Below are positions 27,371 through 63,810 of a stretch of DNA of 64,000 bases, one piece after another (position 1 is the stretch's first letter; the number at the start of each line of letters is the position of its first letter). The DNA is from Amia ocellicauda. Taxonomy: Eukaryota; Chordata; Actinopteri; Amiiformes; Amiidae. Position numbers and translations under genes: made by a program. The notes under the pieces are model-generated. The model did no database searches. It saw only the letters and a program-made list of their open reading frames with translations, and had not been told where the DNA came from. The stretch spans positions 25,337,417 to 25,401,416 of the forward strand of contig NC_089863.1 of the NCBI RefSeq assembly GCF_036373705.1. The letters run 5' to 3'.

Positions 27371-28079
27371 GACAAGAAAATGCTCAACCCTCTCTCAGCT
27401 TGAGGAGAAGAAACTGCTCTAGGGTAGCTCCATCGTTTGAGGTGTAATGGTGGCCTCTCCTCCGGGAAATATAACCACAACAGCCCTCCTCACAACCACT
27501 GTGCATGTCTGACTGTGGTAGACAGAGCCGCTGTGACCCATCTGGCATTCATTCACAGTCAAGGTAACACTGCGCATACCTGACAGTAGTGGCCACCAAC
27601 TTGCACAAACTGAAACTATTTAACTATTTAACGAAAATTCACAAAAAAGTGTGCCAGTGCCAGATTAAAAGTAGATTACATTCAGATCTACAGTTTATGA
27701 GTACGTCGCACGACTGCAGGTGCATAGCCCATGTCGATAGATTTAAGTTAGGAAATGAATCAGATTGTGTATTTCTACAGCAGCAACGCATCTTTCATAT
27801 GCAGAACAGCGGTGGTTGTATTTGTCTCTGCTTGATGGTAAACTTGTGACGTTATTACGGTTATTAATTAATTAATTAATCACACAGGTCTGACAGGAAA
27901 TACTCGTTTAAAGTAAGACACGAGGTAGGGATGACTGTACCCCGGTACTAGGGATTGCTGGAGCTTTGTTTTGCACAGAAAGTAATCGACTCCATCTGGA
28001 ATACAACTTCCCGAAACTTTTTTTTTTTTTTTTCCCACCCCCTTTGGCTCGGGAATTAAACTTCCTGAAAAGCGAGGCG

Positions 28080-28087
28080 TATATATA
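28080..28087 (+). promoter_or_regulatory. TATA box of ctsk
   Basis: TATATATA followed by GGGG lies about 30 bases before a likely transcription start near 28110 and about 80 bases before a clean splice donor at 28160. An ETS-like ACTTCCTG lies just upstream, at about 28060. The assignment to ctsk rests on position and on the short donor-ended exon that follows. Confidence 0.6.
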
Positions 28088-28109
28088 GGGGCTGCTGTGC
28101 GACTCAGCA

Positions 28110-28159
28110 ACAACTCAACTGCAGCCGTGAAAAACAGACACCAGACACTTGGATTTCAG
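28110..28159 (+). other. ctsk: Putative noncoding first exon of ctsk
   Basis: A short exon starts about 30 bases after the TATA box and ends in TTTCAG|GTAGAG. It contains no ATG. Intron 1 (28160-29343) would join it to the start-codon exon, whose acceptor is at 29342-29343. A short leader exon is usual for this gene family. The transcription start is inferred. Confidence 0.5.
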
Positions 28160-28408
28160 GTAGAGTTAAAAACTTGAATTATTCTTATTTGTATTATGAT
28201 TATGATTATTATGCACAATGATGTTTTATGAGCATCGGGGGCGCTGTTTTCAAACGTTGTTCGAATCATTTCGATGCTATTCGTTTGGAAAAGTAAATCC
28301 GTTTATTTTCTTGTATTGCAGACTTGTTTTTTTTATTCTCTTTTCAACGCATATCTATACGTTTTAAACGTTGGACAAAAATGTATCCCCCACCCTCACA
28401 CACACCCC

Positions 28409-28409
<1 letters not shown>

Positions 28410-28466
<57 letters not shown>
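28410..28466. repeat. (CA)n microsatellite in ctsk intron 1
   Basis: About 28 CA units. Confidence 0.98.
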
Positions 28467-28470
<4 letters not shown>

Positions 28471-29129
28471 CAGCAAACGTGGCTTGTTTTAAAGTTTTCA
28501 GTTCACTTCTGTGCGCTTTGGCTCAAAATCTCTGCAAAAAATAAAATTAAAACTTGCACAAAAACTGAATTTTGGTTTTTAGTATGATGCGCTATTGTTG
28601 AAATGTCTTATTAATATACGTGTATACTGTTCTTGAGCTTTTAAATGATTGGGGATTACACCTATGTACAAAAAGTAACATATTCTGTAGATTTGTAATA
28701 GACAGATGTCATGGCCCTTGCTGAGACAATTCTCTCACTGCAACCTATGAGCAAAGTCAACATTATTATTGTTTTTGTTGTTTGTTGTTATCTGGAAAAA
28801 TATTAATTGTTGCCGAAAGTGTAATGTTCAGAAGTCTAACTGACATGTTCACTGTAAAGAAATAATAGATATACGAAGCAGCATAAGACTAACTTAAGAA
28901 TAGCTGTTACCAGTCTTACAATGCTTTAAACGCTTTCGTTTAAAATACACAAATAAGGAAACGAAACTTTTGCAGAATCACTGGGCCGTGAAGTCTCTGT
29001 TTTTAAATTGACGTGTCTGTTGCTTCTGCCGATAATAGTGTTTGTTTATCAGATGCTGATCCTTTTTTTTGTTTTTGTTGTTGCATACCTTTGTACCTCT
29101 GCACCTGTGTAATTTTGAACCTGTAATTG

Positions 29130-29232
29130 TTGATCTGTCATTTTATAGTGTATTATGGCACTCTTGTATTGCTCTTTCATGCTGTAAGTCACTCTGGATA
29201 AGAGCGTCTGCTAATAAATAAAGAAACAATTA
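29130..29232 (+). repeat. Dispersed repeat head (GATAAGAGCGTCTGCTAATA type)
   Basis: The words GTAAGTCACTCTGG and GATAAGAGCGTCTGCTAATA are hallmark words of a very common fish retroelement end, here just before the ctsk start-codon exon. Confidence 0.6.
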
Positions 29233-29344
29233 AATACATAAATAATAGTGGACCGAGTGATTGGTGTACTGTGATTGGCTGACACATTTTCATCCCAAAC
29301 CCCTCTCCCACCCCGTTTCCTGTTGTCTCCCTGCCTGGTCCAGG

Positions 29345-36672
<7,328 letters not shown>

Positions 36673-37653
36673 CTACAAAGAGAGAGAGGAGGAAGAGGAG
36701 GAGGCACGGAAGAGGAATGGACCACAGAGAACTGCCCGTCGTGCCATGTTTTAACCCAATCTAGATCAAAACCCATGCCCAATATTTTACTTTTTTTTTT
36801 TTTTATTACAAATGTGTGCTGTTTTTTTCTGTTGGGGGAGGTGGGGGGTGGCCTTTTTGGTTTGGAACTGGGGCTCCCAGAATTCTTCAGCCTAGGGAGG
36901 GAGCCCCTATTCTTAGCCAGCCGAAGAAAAGTGAATGGATTAATAACAATCTTGATGGTAACATCACTTATATCTTATTAAAAGCCGGAGTGGGGATCAA
37001 AATACCTCAGTACGCATAGGTCCAAGAGTTGACATCAAGTCAAGGTGGGGGGTGTGTGCAGGCAATTTTTGGGTACTACCCTAGGTTGTTTCTGAGGACC
37101 CCAGGTTCAGGAACACCCACCAGTTGCAGCAGTTTCATGACACACCTTGAACCTTGGCTTTCATCTCTTGTCCTCGGGAGGCTTTAACACTGCTCCTGGA
37201 AGGCAGGAAAAATCTGTGTTTGTGCACAGCAGTTTGAAGTTTAGAGACACCCACAAAGCATTAACATTATCCTTTGGAGTTGTTTTCACAGATCATCGAT
37301 CTGATTTTAGTATTCAGGGTTATTCCCTTATACTCTTGAGAGTATAAGTCCCTTAAGTAGACTTATAAGTAGAGTCCCTTATACCTAGAGAGAGAGAAAA
37401 AGGCAACCATCTTGGGAATGCAAACCAGAGTTTTGCGCAGGTCGCGAACAATATAGATTGGGCAGTATTAAGGTTGGCATTTTTTTCTGTATCAGGCGCG
37501 TGGTTATCGATGGGTGTGTCTTTTGGCCCTTACACTGTTTATCCCGCCACAGGGTGTGACTAAAGCACGCACTGCTGCCAACAATGTCATGTTCACTTGG
37601 TTCCCTGGTTTTGTGGTTTGTTTATGTTTTTGTTTAGTTCTTTGTTTTACCTA

Positions 37654-37659
37654 AATAAA
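37654..37659 (+). terminator. Candidate ctsk polyadenylation signal
   Basis: AATAAA is followed about 20 bases later by a TTTTTGGTGT stretch resembling a downstream GU-rich element. The ATTAAA at 36977-36982 is the alternative. Confidence 0.4.
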
Positions 37660-37904
37660 ATGTGAACTGACAGATACTTTTTGGTGTCGCCTCCATTATT
37701 TGGCCAGGTATTCCTTGCCGAAAGGCGACGGGGACTTGAGCTCATGTCTGAGAACAATCCAAAGAGTGATGGCTCCTGTTCGACAACAAATAAGGGCTGT
37801 GTTTCGCAGCAGGGCAAAACCCAGTCAACTATAAAATAGGATTCGGAATGGAGTGGCTTTGAAGACAATCCACAGTCATTTAATTATTATGAATTTGTTT
37901 GGTG

Positions 37905-38055
37905 ACTTACAAGAGTACTTGATTATACTACTGACTTTTCACTAAGGCATTCTGGGTAGAGTGTCTTTGCTCAAGTGTATGTCTGAATTACCCAGAATGT
38001 GAACCCACAACCCATGAGCCTTAACCACAACTTCATACTGCAATAGCCACTAACT
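37905..38055. repeat. Dispersed fish repeat
   Basis: TGTCTTTGCTCAAGTGTA, then GTGAACCCACAACC and CCTTAACCACAACTT, occur in the same order as in the copies at 24951 and 35040. Confidence 0.55.
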
Positions 38056-38309
38056 CAGTTAGGTATAAACTTTAAATGCACCAACACCGTGTCCCCACAT
38101 CAATATGAATGGGTTGCGTATTCAGCTCCTTAACAATGTAACTTCAGACGTCACTCAGAAGTGAACACTCATTCGCTCCACTTGGCCGTTTCCACCACCA
38201 GCAGCAGAAGAACTGTGTCTTTTCTCTGAATGAGAGAAAGAGAGAAACCACATTGCCCTGTTCTCTCACTAGACAGAAGGAGCCGAAATATAATTCACAT
38301 GACACCCAC

Positions 38310-38313
38310 AGAG

Positions 38314-38352
<39 letters not shown>
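38310..38352. repeat. (GA)n-(G)n repeat just upstream of the cathepsin S-like promoter
   Basis: About 18 GA units end in a G run, some 25 bases before the TATA-like box. Confidence 0.95.
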
Positions 38353-38376
38353 AAGAGTGAGAACAAAATGAAAAAG

Positions 38377-38413
38377 TATAAAAAACCTGTTGCAGGAAAT
38401 GTTGCACTTCCTC
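38377..38413 (+). promoter_or_regulatory. Candidate promoter of the cathepsin S-like gene: TATA box plus ETS/PU.1-type site
   Basis: TATAAAAA lies at 38377-38384. About 22 bases downstream, at 38406-38413, ACTTCCTC is the reverse complement of GAGGAAGT, the consensus of the myeloid factor PU.1. Transcription would start near 38408, so the ETS site would sit at or just after the start. Factor binding is inferred. Confidence 0.45.
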
Positions 38414-38512
38414 TTGTCAGCCTTCACTGTAGACTGGTCTGTGACTGTAGTCTTTCTTTCTGAACGGAGCCGAAACTTAAGAGGGACACAACCATCTCTG
38501 CTGTGACGCAAG
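38408..38512 (+). other. Putative noncoding first exon of the cathepsin S-like gene
   Basis: The stretch ends in GACGCAAG|GTGAGAG, a good splice donor. Intron 1 (38513-40023) would join it to the start-codon exon. The leader layout parallels ctsk. The 5' end is estimated from the TATA box. Confidence 0.45.
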
Positions 38513-38632
38513 GTGAGAGCGGTGAGTTTGCTATATCTCCACCTTCAGTCTGTTTCACTTGCACACCTGTACAGATTGTGTTTAAACACAGACCGATTTT
38601 TGCGATTTCCTGATGATATATATTTGGCTCGT

Positions 38633-38634
<2 letters not shown>

Positions 38635-38702
<68 letters not shown>
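38635..38702. repeat. (CT)n-(TA)n compound microsatellite
   Basis: About 19 CT units run directly into about 15 TA units, within intron 1 of the cathepsin S-like gene. Confidence 0.97.
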
Positions 38703-38705
<3 letters not shown>

Positions 38706-40024
38706 TAATATATAAATGTATATATAAAAAAACTGACATGTGAATGAAGGAGGTTTCTACAGATAAACTGTGTTACCCCTCTTTTTTTTGGCTCACTGGC
38801 CCCCTGGTAGATTCTCTCTAAGCTGCAGTTTGGACAAGGCTTCAGATAATTCTGCATTGAAGTTGAAAGGCTAATATGACTTAAAAATCACACTTGTAGG
38901 GGTTATAACACTATAGACAGGCACTGTGTAACACAAATGAGTAAAAAAAGAATGATGCAATGATGCAAAATCCCAGCTCACGTATTTAACTTGGCTTGGT
39001 TCGATTGGCAAGTTATTTGCCGACTACCTGTAAATACCTCATATCTTGACACAAATGGAGAATAGCGTAATTTTAACTATGTGTGTGTGAGTTATATTTA
39101 ATCCTAGAGCTGCAGCTGGTAAGGTTGTTTTCTCTTTGCACTGAATTGTGGATTGATTTTTGCTTTCTAACCCTGAGGAAGAACCAAGTTGTCTAGCCCT
39201 CCCCACCCTAATGAAAACACAGAGCATCTTATGATTCTGGGCAGAGGACAACCACAATAAAAATAAACAGGTGGGCACATTCAAGTGCCTTTTACTGTCA
39301 AATAAAGGGAAGTTGTGACATTACTCGGGGAACCCGTTCCACTTTAATGACTTGTGGGAGGTATGGAGCTATAATTTGATGAACACTGGTCTTAAATTGA
39401 AATGACAACTGCCACACAAAAACCCATGCGGAACCGGCGTCATTCACAGAAAGAAAATGTTCTGGTAAGACAATTAGATACGTGAGTTTGCTGGGATGCA
39501 ACACAATTGTGTCTTTCTTCCTGTAGACATGTAGTGGGGCTTAACTTCCCCATAGTGTTGTCATTTGAACCCCTGTCATTTAACAACCAGAGACTTAGAG
39601 TAGGGATCATGTCTCTCCTAATGAAATAAACGAAATAGTGCAAAATTGACAACTTCTTTGGTGGGGTTGTCTACGTTGGTAGATACATTTATTTCAGTTT
39701 AGAGAATCAATAGAGTTCTAGCCCAATTTCTAAGATGCTTTTGAGACCATATTACCAGATATTTTGGACTGGAAGGGGGGGGCGGGACAGGACGGGACGG
39801 GACTTTAGCTTCTTATGGTATGCTACCAATTGCTCAATTAACTTCCTGAATAGTTTTTCTCTGGGTGCAAAGTCGCACCTCGTTCTTCCACCCCTATCTT
39901 GAAACAAAACCCCACCCTGCCGTCCTAAAACTACGCCTCACATTCTTTCCTCAGAACAGATCTGATTGACAGCCCACGCTGACCTTTCGCCTGTTTCGCT
40001 TCATTTCTATTGGTCAGCACTAGG

Positions 40025-50053
<10,029 letters not shown>

Positions 50054-50392
50054 GAGACTGAAGTCTTCCTACTGATGCAATGTGGTTTTGTTGCTGTTGT
50101 TTTCTTTGGTGTCGCCATGCCATTCTGTCTCCCCTTTGCTATTACTTCTACATTGACCCTTGGGAACAATGCAAACCAATAAGATTGCAATCCTGCTTCG
50201 TCTGTCCATCCCTGGCAGAGACATGGGAAACATTGTCTGTAATATGCCTGTGTGCCAACAGAGGGCGCCGTTCAGGGGGTTCTCTTTAATATCTAGGAAG
50301 AATCGGAAGGGGGAACAGTATTTAATCACGATACAGAGATCAAAACATTGAATTGAAGCACTTGCACCAGCTTCTCTTCTGAGATAATTTCC

Positions 50393-50447
<55 letters not shown>

Positions 50448-50492
50448 GTTGTTGTTATTGTATTATTGTTGTTGTTGTTGTTGTTGTTGTTG
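50393..50492. repeat. (TTA)n-(TTG)n compound microsatellite
   Basis: About 18 ATT units pass into GTT units. Confidence 0.96.
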
Positions 50493-50684
50493 GAATATAC
50501 ATATAAGAAATTTTACTTTTAATTGATGGAAGAATTTAAATTTAAATTTGGAAGAATATAGTGTAGGCCTATGTACAAAGGGACCATTGTTATTACATTG
50601 TAATTCCCCAAAACATTGATATAATAGTGTAATTCCCCAAAACGTCACATGAGGGAGCGCTTACACCGCTGAAAACTTCTCACT

Positions 50685-50790
50685 CAATTCAATTCAAGGT
50701 GCTGTATTGACATAACAAACAAGTCTGCAGTGTTGCCACAGCAATTAACATTACACATGAATAGGGAAAAATAAAATAAAAACAGTAAAT
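50685..50790 (-). repeat. Retroelement 3' tail-like segment
   Basis: CAATTCAATTCAAGGTGCTG, followed by TATTGACATAACAAAC and TGTTGCCACAGCAAT, resembles the inverted 3' tail of a common fish LINE. Only the tail is visible. Confidence 0.45.
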
Positions 50791-51284
50791 AAATAAAAGT
50801 CACAATGTTTTTATATAAAGTAGATATATTTCAGGACAACAACCAGCAAACAAACAAAAACAGAAACATACCAAGTTCTCTCAATTCCTTTTTTTCCCTT
50901 CTCAAACCGGATGTATTAGTTTTTCTTTTTGAAGATACATTTCCGTTTGATGGCTTCCTTGTGGATTTGAGGAACCTGACTTCCAAAAAATTGCATACCC
51001 TAGAGAGGAGCATTAAATTATCTTGGGTTATGAGGTAATTAGTCCCATAACAGAGCCCCTACAGAGAGCTATTGGCCTGACACCCTGATCCTGTCAGTCC
51101 AGGCCCAGACAAGGAAACCCCTGCTGTAGACCAGTGCTCTTCCAACAAGCTCATGAAGGGACAGGAAAGTTTGCACTTCAGCTGTGAATTTAGGCATTTA
51201 ACTGGGAAAATCACTCCGCTAAAGCAATTTTTAAACCCCCCAATTATTTATAAAGGCCTATATAACCTACTGCAGTGGATTCCT

Positions 51285-51450
51285 TCACTAGTCCTTAATT
51301 ACTTAATTGAACCCTTAATTCAACTAATAATATGGAATTGTATAAATAACTTATTAAATAACCTAATCTTTTATTACACAATTTAAACAGTCAGATCTAA
51401 GCAGATTACTACTTCAAAGGTTCAATTAAGTAATTGAGCACTCAATCATC
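51285..51450. mobile_element. Decayed hAT-like MITE
   Basis: Interior words CTTAATTACTTAATTGAACC and GGTTCAATTAAGTAATTGAG are inverse and match the 19158/48278 family. The outer ends are lost. Confidence 0.5.
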
Positions 51451-52064
51451 AGTCAAAGTGTGAAAACAAGAGTTATATATATCCTAATATTTTAATATCC
51501 AAGATGTGTTACTATGTTCCCTTTGTGTGATATTGATCTGGGCAATAAACAAGGATTCCACGCATGGGATTTTTTATAAATCGAGTTTTTTGTCTTTTCT
51601 TTTCTTTCTTGCTGTTTTTTCTTCTTCTATGTTTTGTTTTAATAAACTGAGTTGGAGAACCTGCATCCAACAGCTGCACAACTGTGTAATATGCAAAATC
51701 GGTTCTACAAATTATATTTTTTTAAATGTGTAATTAAGCATTATATCTACAGCTACGCCAGCAAACACGCAGATGGGGATTGCCTGGCATGCATAAAAAT
51801 AACATGTTGGTCACATTTATTAAACGAAAAAGAAAGCAATGTGACTTTATTTTTCACAAGACACAGTATGTGTCACGATGAAAATACATTACTCCGCGTT
51901 GGCTGCAGGAAATAAGCATATTTTTTGTTAACGTTGATATTTTTTATTGTGGAGAGCTGCTTTCTCATAAAAGAAAAGTATTGAGAAACACACACCCGGG
52001 TGGTTGCGTGCCCCCTCTAGCTTAAGGAAGAAAAAAAAAACATGTTGTGGACCAACACAAAAAC

Positions 52065-52074
52065 GAAAGAGGAA
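52065..52074 (+). promoter_or_regulatory. IRF-ETS composite site (GAAAGAGGAA) upstream of ctss
   Basis: The word GAAAGAGGAA fits the IRF-ETS composite pattern GAAANNGGAA used by IRF8 with PU.1 in myeloid and antigen-presenting cells. It lies about 95 bases before the estimated start of the putative ctss leader exon, with a TATA-like CATATAG at 52135. Cathepsin S is an antigen-processing enzyme, so the placement makes biological sense. Binding is inferred. Confidence 0.4.
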
Positions 52075-52159
52075 GCGGTACTTTCCATATGAAGTCACCT
52101 GACAAGAAGGAATAAACTTCGAGACAAAGAGCGACATATAGCCCCGGATCACACGAACA

Positions 52160-52204
52160 GCCGGTGTTGGAGCCACACAGGACCGGTGAGAGGACTTCAT
52201 ACAG
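52160..52204 (+). other. ctss: Putative noncoding first exon of ctss
   Basis: The stretch ends in ATACAG|GTAGGG and contains no ATG. Intron 1 would run from 52205 to 56540, where an acceptor (CTGCAG) precedes the start-codon exon. The 5' end is estimated from the TATA-like box. The layout matches that of the two upstream cathepsin genes. Confidence 0.4.
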
Positions 52205-52251
52205 GTAGGGCATCACTTTCTGTCTTCCACGGTGCGAAACAATCAATGAAT

Positions 52252-52345
52252 CCATCCATCAATCAATCAATCAATCAATCAAGCAAGTTTTATTTTATAT
52301 AGCGCCCTTCGCAAGGGTAGCCAAAGAGCGCTTTACAGATTGATA
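52252..52345 (-). repeat. L2-type LINE 3' tail fragment
   Basis: An (AATC)n run is followed by TATATAGCGCCCTTCGCAAG and AAGAGCGCTTTACAGA, nearly identical to the 3' end of the L2 element at 59583. It may extend further right but decays. Confidence 0.75.
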
Positions 52346-52654
52346 AACAGACAACACAAATAAACAAACAATCAAACACATAAATCATAAGCAATTCATA
52401 CAATAAACAAATCTTAATCGGGACGGCAGCGATTCTCACTGCAACAACGCCTTTACGATTTACACCACGGTTTAGTCTGATAGGTGTAGGGTCCGATTTA
52501 TCCATTGGACACACTACACAGTATATTTAAATTAAGGTTGAAAGGAGTTTATAAATGAGTCAGAGTAGATATAATTAACCACGACTATTTGACACCATTT
52601 TCCTGTGTTAAAATATAACGTTATGTATGTATGTGTGTTTTTATTGAATTAATT

Positions 52655-52655
<1 letters not shown>

Positions 52656-52699
<44 letters not shown>
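52656..52699. repeat. (ATT)n microsatellite
   Basis: About 14 ATT units. Confidence 0.97.
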
Positions 52700-53589
52700 G
52701 ACAAAGGCGAAAGATCTGCCTTGATTGCGAAAACGTGTTTCAGTCACACTGTAAACAACTGCCAGTCAATTAAAGATCGGTGTAGGTCTTATTAATAAGT
52801 TTATTATTTTGTTTAAGTTATTTCAGTTATGAAACAACACGCTACGCTTTACAAACAGATAAAAGAGGCACTTGCCAATACTTTATTGACTGTCTGATTT
52901 TATCATCATTATCCAAACAATGAGAAAACCCGAAGTTGCCTAGTTGAAGAACTTAAAACACGGAACCGCGTTAAATATGCGCAATAGTGCTGCATGTGTT
53001 TTGAAATGTTTCTCCAAAGGCTTGGCATGCGAAATATGTCCTTCCCCTTCTATAACAAAGACAATTGTTTTGTTTCTGTCACTCGGAGAAGGGGACACCA
53101 CCATGCATCCTTCTTTTGTTCATTGTCACAGTCCACAGTGTGTTAAGCACCTCTAACCTGACCACTTCCAAGACCACCTTGACCTGAGACTGGGTCAGTC
53201 TTGCCACAAGGGCAGCAAAACACAAAGCCGTGTGTCAATGGACATCCCCTCACTACACTGTGTGACAGGGATCCAGAACTGAATTGGCCTAATGAAAGAA
53301 TCGTCCATTGTTTCTGCTCTAAAATCCTGGAATTAATTTGAATGCTATATAACTTTAACAGTGGCCAAATTAAGCCAATAATTTGCCCAATTAAAGGTTC
53401 AGTTAACCATGTTAGCCCAGGCAGTCTTTGAGTAAGAGACTATCATGACTAATATATACAATGGCTTAAAAGGGGAAGGAAATCAGTGCAACACTAATGT
53501 GGGTTCCAGAGCAGTGTGTGATACTCATACGTTCCCCTAAGACCGGAATCACAAATGGGGACAGCGGTGTCTTCTGTCCTGTGCTCCAC

Positions 53590-53730
53590 CAAGCTCTCAA
53601 TAATTGAATCACTTACCTTGAATCAGAAGTACCCTTTAAGCCAGAGTGTGTAAAAGCACTTCTAATAAGGCGATATAGGCCTATGTTCAATCGATAAAAT
53701 CATGAGGTCAATTAAGTAACCGACAGCTAG
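53590..53730. mobile_element. Decayed hAT-like MITE
   Basis: CCAAGCTCTCAATAATTGAA and the inverse GGTCAATTAAGTAACCGACA recall the arms of the 19158 family. Boundaries are not definable. Confidence 0.4.
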
Positions 53731-56554
53731 CAGACATCATCAAAACATTCGTAGTCAGATTTCCAGATAAGGGCCTTCAAAGCTAAGCAGCGCTGTCAGG
53801 TTTCGTGGCCATTTCTGCGATCGGGGTTTAAGCTTCCCCTGTTTTTCGATCTGAAGTTCCCTCCTTACTAAATCAGCTGCCTGACTGGAAGCAAAAAATG
53901 TAATGAGTCAGGTTGGTTATATATTCATACTGTGAAGAGAAAAACATAACCCAATCCAGAAACTGTTTAGTTTTATTTTCCACCTTACTGGTAAGTGGTT
54001 TGAGTGGTTTGCGCAACACGTTCTCTAGACGATCACTTGATAAGTCAGTTGACTTTCTGAACCTGTTTTTTTTTCTTTTCTAAAATAAAACAAAGGGATA
54101 TGAAAGTTGAAGTGTCATTTGTGTATTATACACTTGTGCGTTCTTTAGTGCTTGCAATTACAATGCAACGGGGACTCAAATGTTGCTTAGGTTGTTAATG
54201 TAATGAAAAAACTGTTTTCCGTTCCAATTCACAAAAAGATTTGATGCCGTCATCTTGCGACAAAGAAAACTAGAGGGAGCCAAGAGTGAATCACAGTTTC
54301 CAACAACAGCACACAATTCAACAACCTCAGCACCACAAGCGCGAAAGCTGATAATCACTGACACGTCACAGGAAGCTATATATTGACAAGTCAAACAGAG
54401 GCACACTCACTCTCACCCAGATTTCTCCTTTAACTAGTTGAAAATGGTCAGCCTTCATTGCCTTATTAGCATCAATTAACAAAAACAAACAACAACCAAA
54501 AAATTATATGGGAACATATGACTAGGACCCTAGACTAAGCTACCTGCAAATCTTCGATGACAAGCTTGTACCCTGCCTCGCTTTTAGAAAGTACATCCCG
54601 ACTATAAATCAATCGTAATGTGATTTTTGACAGGAAAATAAGCATGATAGATATAGATATAGTTATATAATACTGACGGGACCTGAAGCCAAGACATAGA
54701 GTATCTGAAAAAGAAACTCAATCAGATCTAATCACACTTCCCAGTCAAAACTATCTGAAGATCCTACAACAAGCAGGTCAGTGTCAGATCAACATAATCC
54801 ACAAACAGGACTCAATGGCCAAGTGCCTGACATATTACGAAGGCAATGCTAAATATATCCTCCATTCAAGCAGGAGCAGGAGCTGTGAAATGCCCGACAA
54901 AATGCCCAGGTAAACTCTCACTTCTCAGCCAAGAGCTTCTGGTTCACTGTGGTGATTCTCACAACTGTATTCTCCCGAAAAGCACAATGCCTTCTCACTG
55001 TTGACGGTGGGAAGTGGTGCACCACTGCATAATAATTTTGTATGTACAAAGCCACTGTTGCAATGTCAGACAGGCCAGCAAGCCACAGTGAGGCCTGGTT
55101 TATAGTAGGAGACATCCTCTAATTATGACCTCATCCAGTGCAGGGCAATCAGACTGGCCCATGTCAGGTGACCCACGCAAGGTGGACTGTGATTGGCTGG
55201 TGATGAGCAGAGTTTGTCCGGTCCTCCCGAATATTTTGGACGTTGACCCACTTAGACAGTTCTATGTTAAAGAGGGCAGGGGATTGGGGTGGAGGGGCAA
55301 ATCCTGACTGCAGTGGTCTGAAGCTCTGGTCTTAGATCACAAGAATCACACCCACTGGATTTCTGTAGGAGCCCGATTCACCAATGAGGCGAAGGGGTGG
55401 GACTTCACAACCTTAACTAAACCAGCTTTTGTGGCACAGACACTTTTTTAAGCGTTTTGTTGTCATTTTACTTTTTGGATATTTTCCTGTGGGACACCGT
55501 AGAGTCAGTTTCTCCTAGTCTGGCAGTGAGTGGGTTAAGGCAGGCAAGGGATGTGTGATTTCACAGTTTGTGAACACTTGTACAATCCTATTCAAGCTTG
55601 CATGCCCTTTGCAGCCAATAGAATTGCAGGCACATGTTTGATTGACCAATGGAGTGCACAGAGTCACTTGTTGCCGGGAGAAGAACTCTTGCCAGCCTCC
55701 CGATTGCTATTGCCACTGTGCTAAACTGGCCAGAGATGGAGAGAAAGAGAATTGCTAAATCACTTCACAGCAACCACAGTATGAATTTTTTCTGTACTTT
55801 TTGAGGGAAGTCTTGCAAGCCCTGTTATTTTAGGTGACGTCCAAAGGGAAATACTCATGCTAAAGATAAGAAGCAGAAGCCAGTCACTGGAAGTACTTTA
55901 AAAATAAAATAACACTTTTACCATCAACTTAAGTTAATACTTTTAGGGGAGGTGTCACATAAAACATTCTGAGACCCAATTTAACTTTTTTTTTTTAATG
56001 TTTTTATTTTGTGTGACCTAGTGTTGGTTTTCCATCTTAAACAAATATATAAGGTACGAGATTGGGCATTGGCCACAAAGTTAAAGCTGTGGTGATATTT
56101 ACCTACAGTTTTGTAATTGCGGTTTTGTACAGATGGTATAAGAGTCTTTCTGTGCCACATTCACACATAGTCATAAGGTTAAAAAACGACCTGGCTCCCA
56201 GACAGTACAGTTGGTTGTTTGTGGTAGTTGTGGGGGGCATAAAAAATAAATTTATTGAACCGGCACTGTGGCATTGTGGTGCATTTTAATTAACTGTCAA
56301 TAGCCCCAAGTGATGACGTAGTGTTTAGATATATAAGAGAAATACATGAAAAATGTACCAGTAAGACGGGAGGATAAAATCAGAAAAAGTCTAATCTGCA
56401 GAAGTCTAATAAAATAAATATCCTTTCAAAAGCTTCAACCCCTAGCTGACCCTTCCTGACTTTCTATGACTCTCTCTGTCTCTGTATGTATCAAGCCAGG
56501 AAAGCATGTCTTCAATCAGTCCCCCCCTCTCTGTCTGCAGTCAAGGTCTACAGA

Positions 56555-63810
<7,256 letters not shown>

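Larger units (their letters stand above)
25300..28079. other. No recognised gene; region upstream of ctsk
   Basis: Mixed unique sequence with two repeat fragments (26758-26925 and 27296-27370). No exon of a neighbouring gene such as arnt was recognised. The last few hundred bases are likely ctsk promoter sequence and contain a poly-T run at about 28018-28033. Confidence 0.4.
36673..38376. other. ctsk 3' UTR and intergenic region
   Basis: The first part is probably 3' UTR: an ATTAAA lies at 36977 and an AATAAA at 37654, either of which could end the transcript. The rest holds a dispersed repeat (37905-38055) and a GA tract (38310-38352). No other gene is visible. Confidence 0.5.
50054..52064. 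other. 3' UTR of the cathepsin S-like gene and intergenic region
   Basis: The stretch contains a compound trinucleotide repeat (50393-50492), a retroelement tail-like segment (50685-50790) and a decayed MITE (51285-51450). AATAAA motifs lie at 51544 and 51641; which, if any, ends the transcript is unclear. No other gene was seen. Confidence 0.45.
52346..56540. other. Putative intron 1 of ctss; no gene recognised
   Basis: The sequence is mixed with no supportable exon. It holds an (ATT)n tract (52656-52699) and a decayed MITE (53590-53730). If the upstream leader exon is wrong, this is intergenic DNA. Confidence 0.4.

Noticed and set aside
2811..28000. Expected neighbour arnt upstream of ctsk
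   Set aside because: I searched by eye for bHLH-PAS type exons on both strands and saw none. It may lie outside the window or be displaced by the scaffold join.
28324..28587. Open frames through the CA repeat (Thr-His runs) and TA or CT repeats at 17724 and 38424
   Set aside because: They are translations of microsatellites and have no coding meaning.
56486..56554. Upstream in-frame ATG that would lengthen cathepsin S by 23 residues
   Set aside because: It lies before the CTGCAG acceptor at 56540 and would bury the signal peptide, so it is probably intronic.
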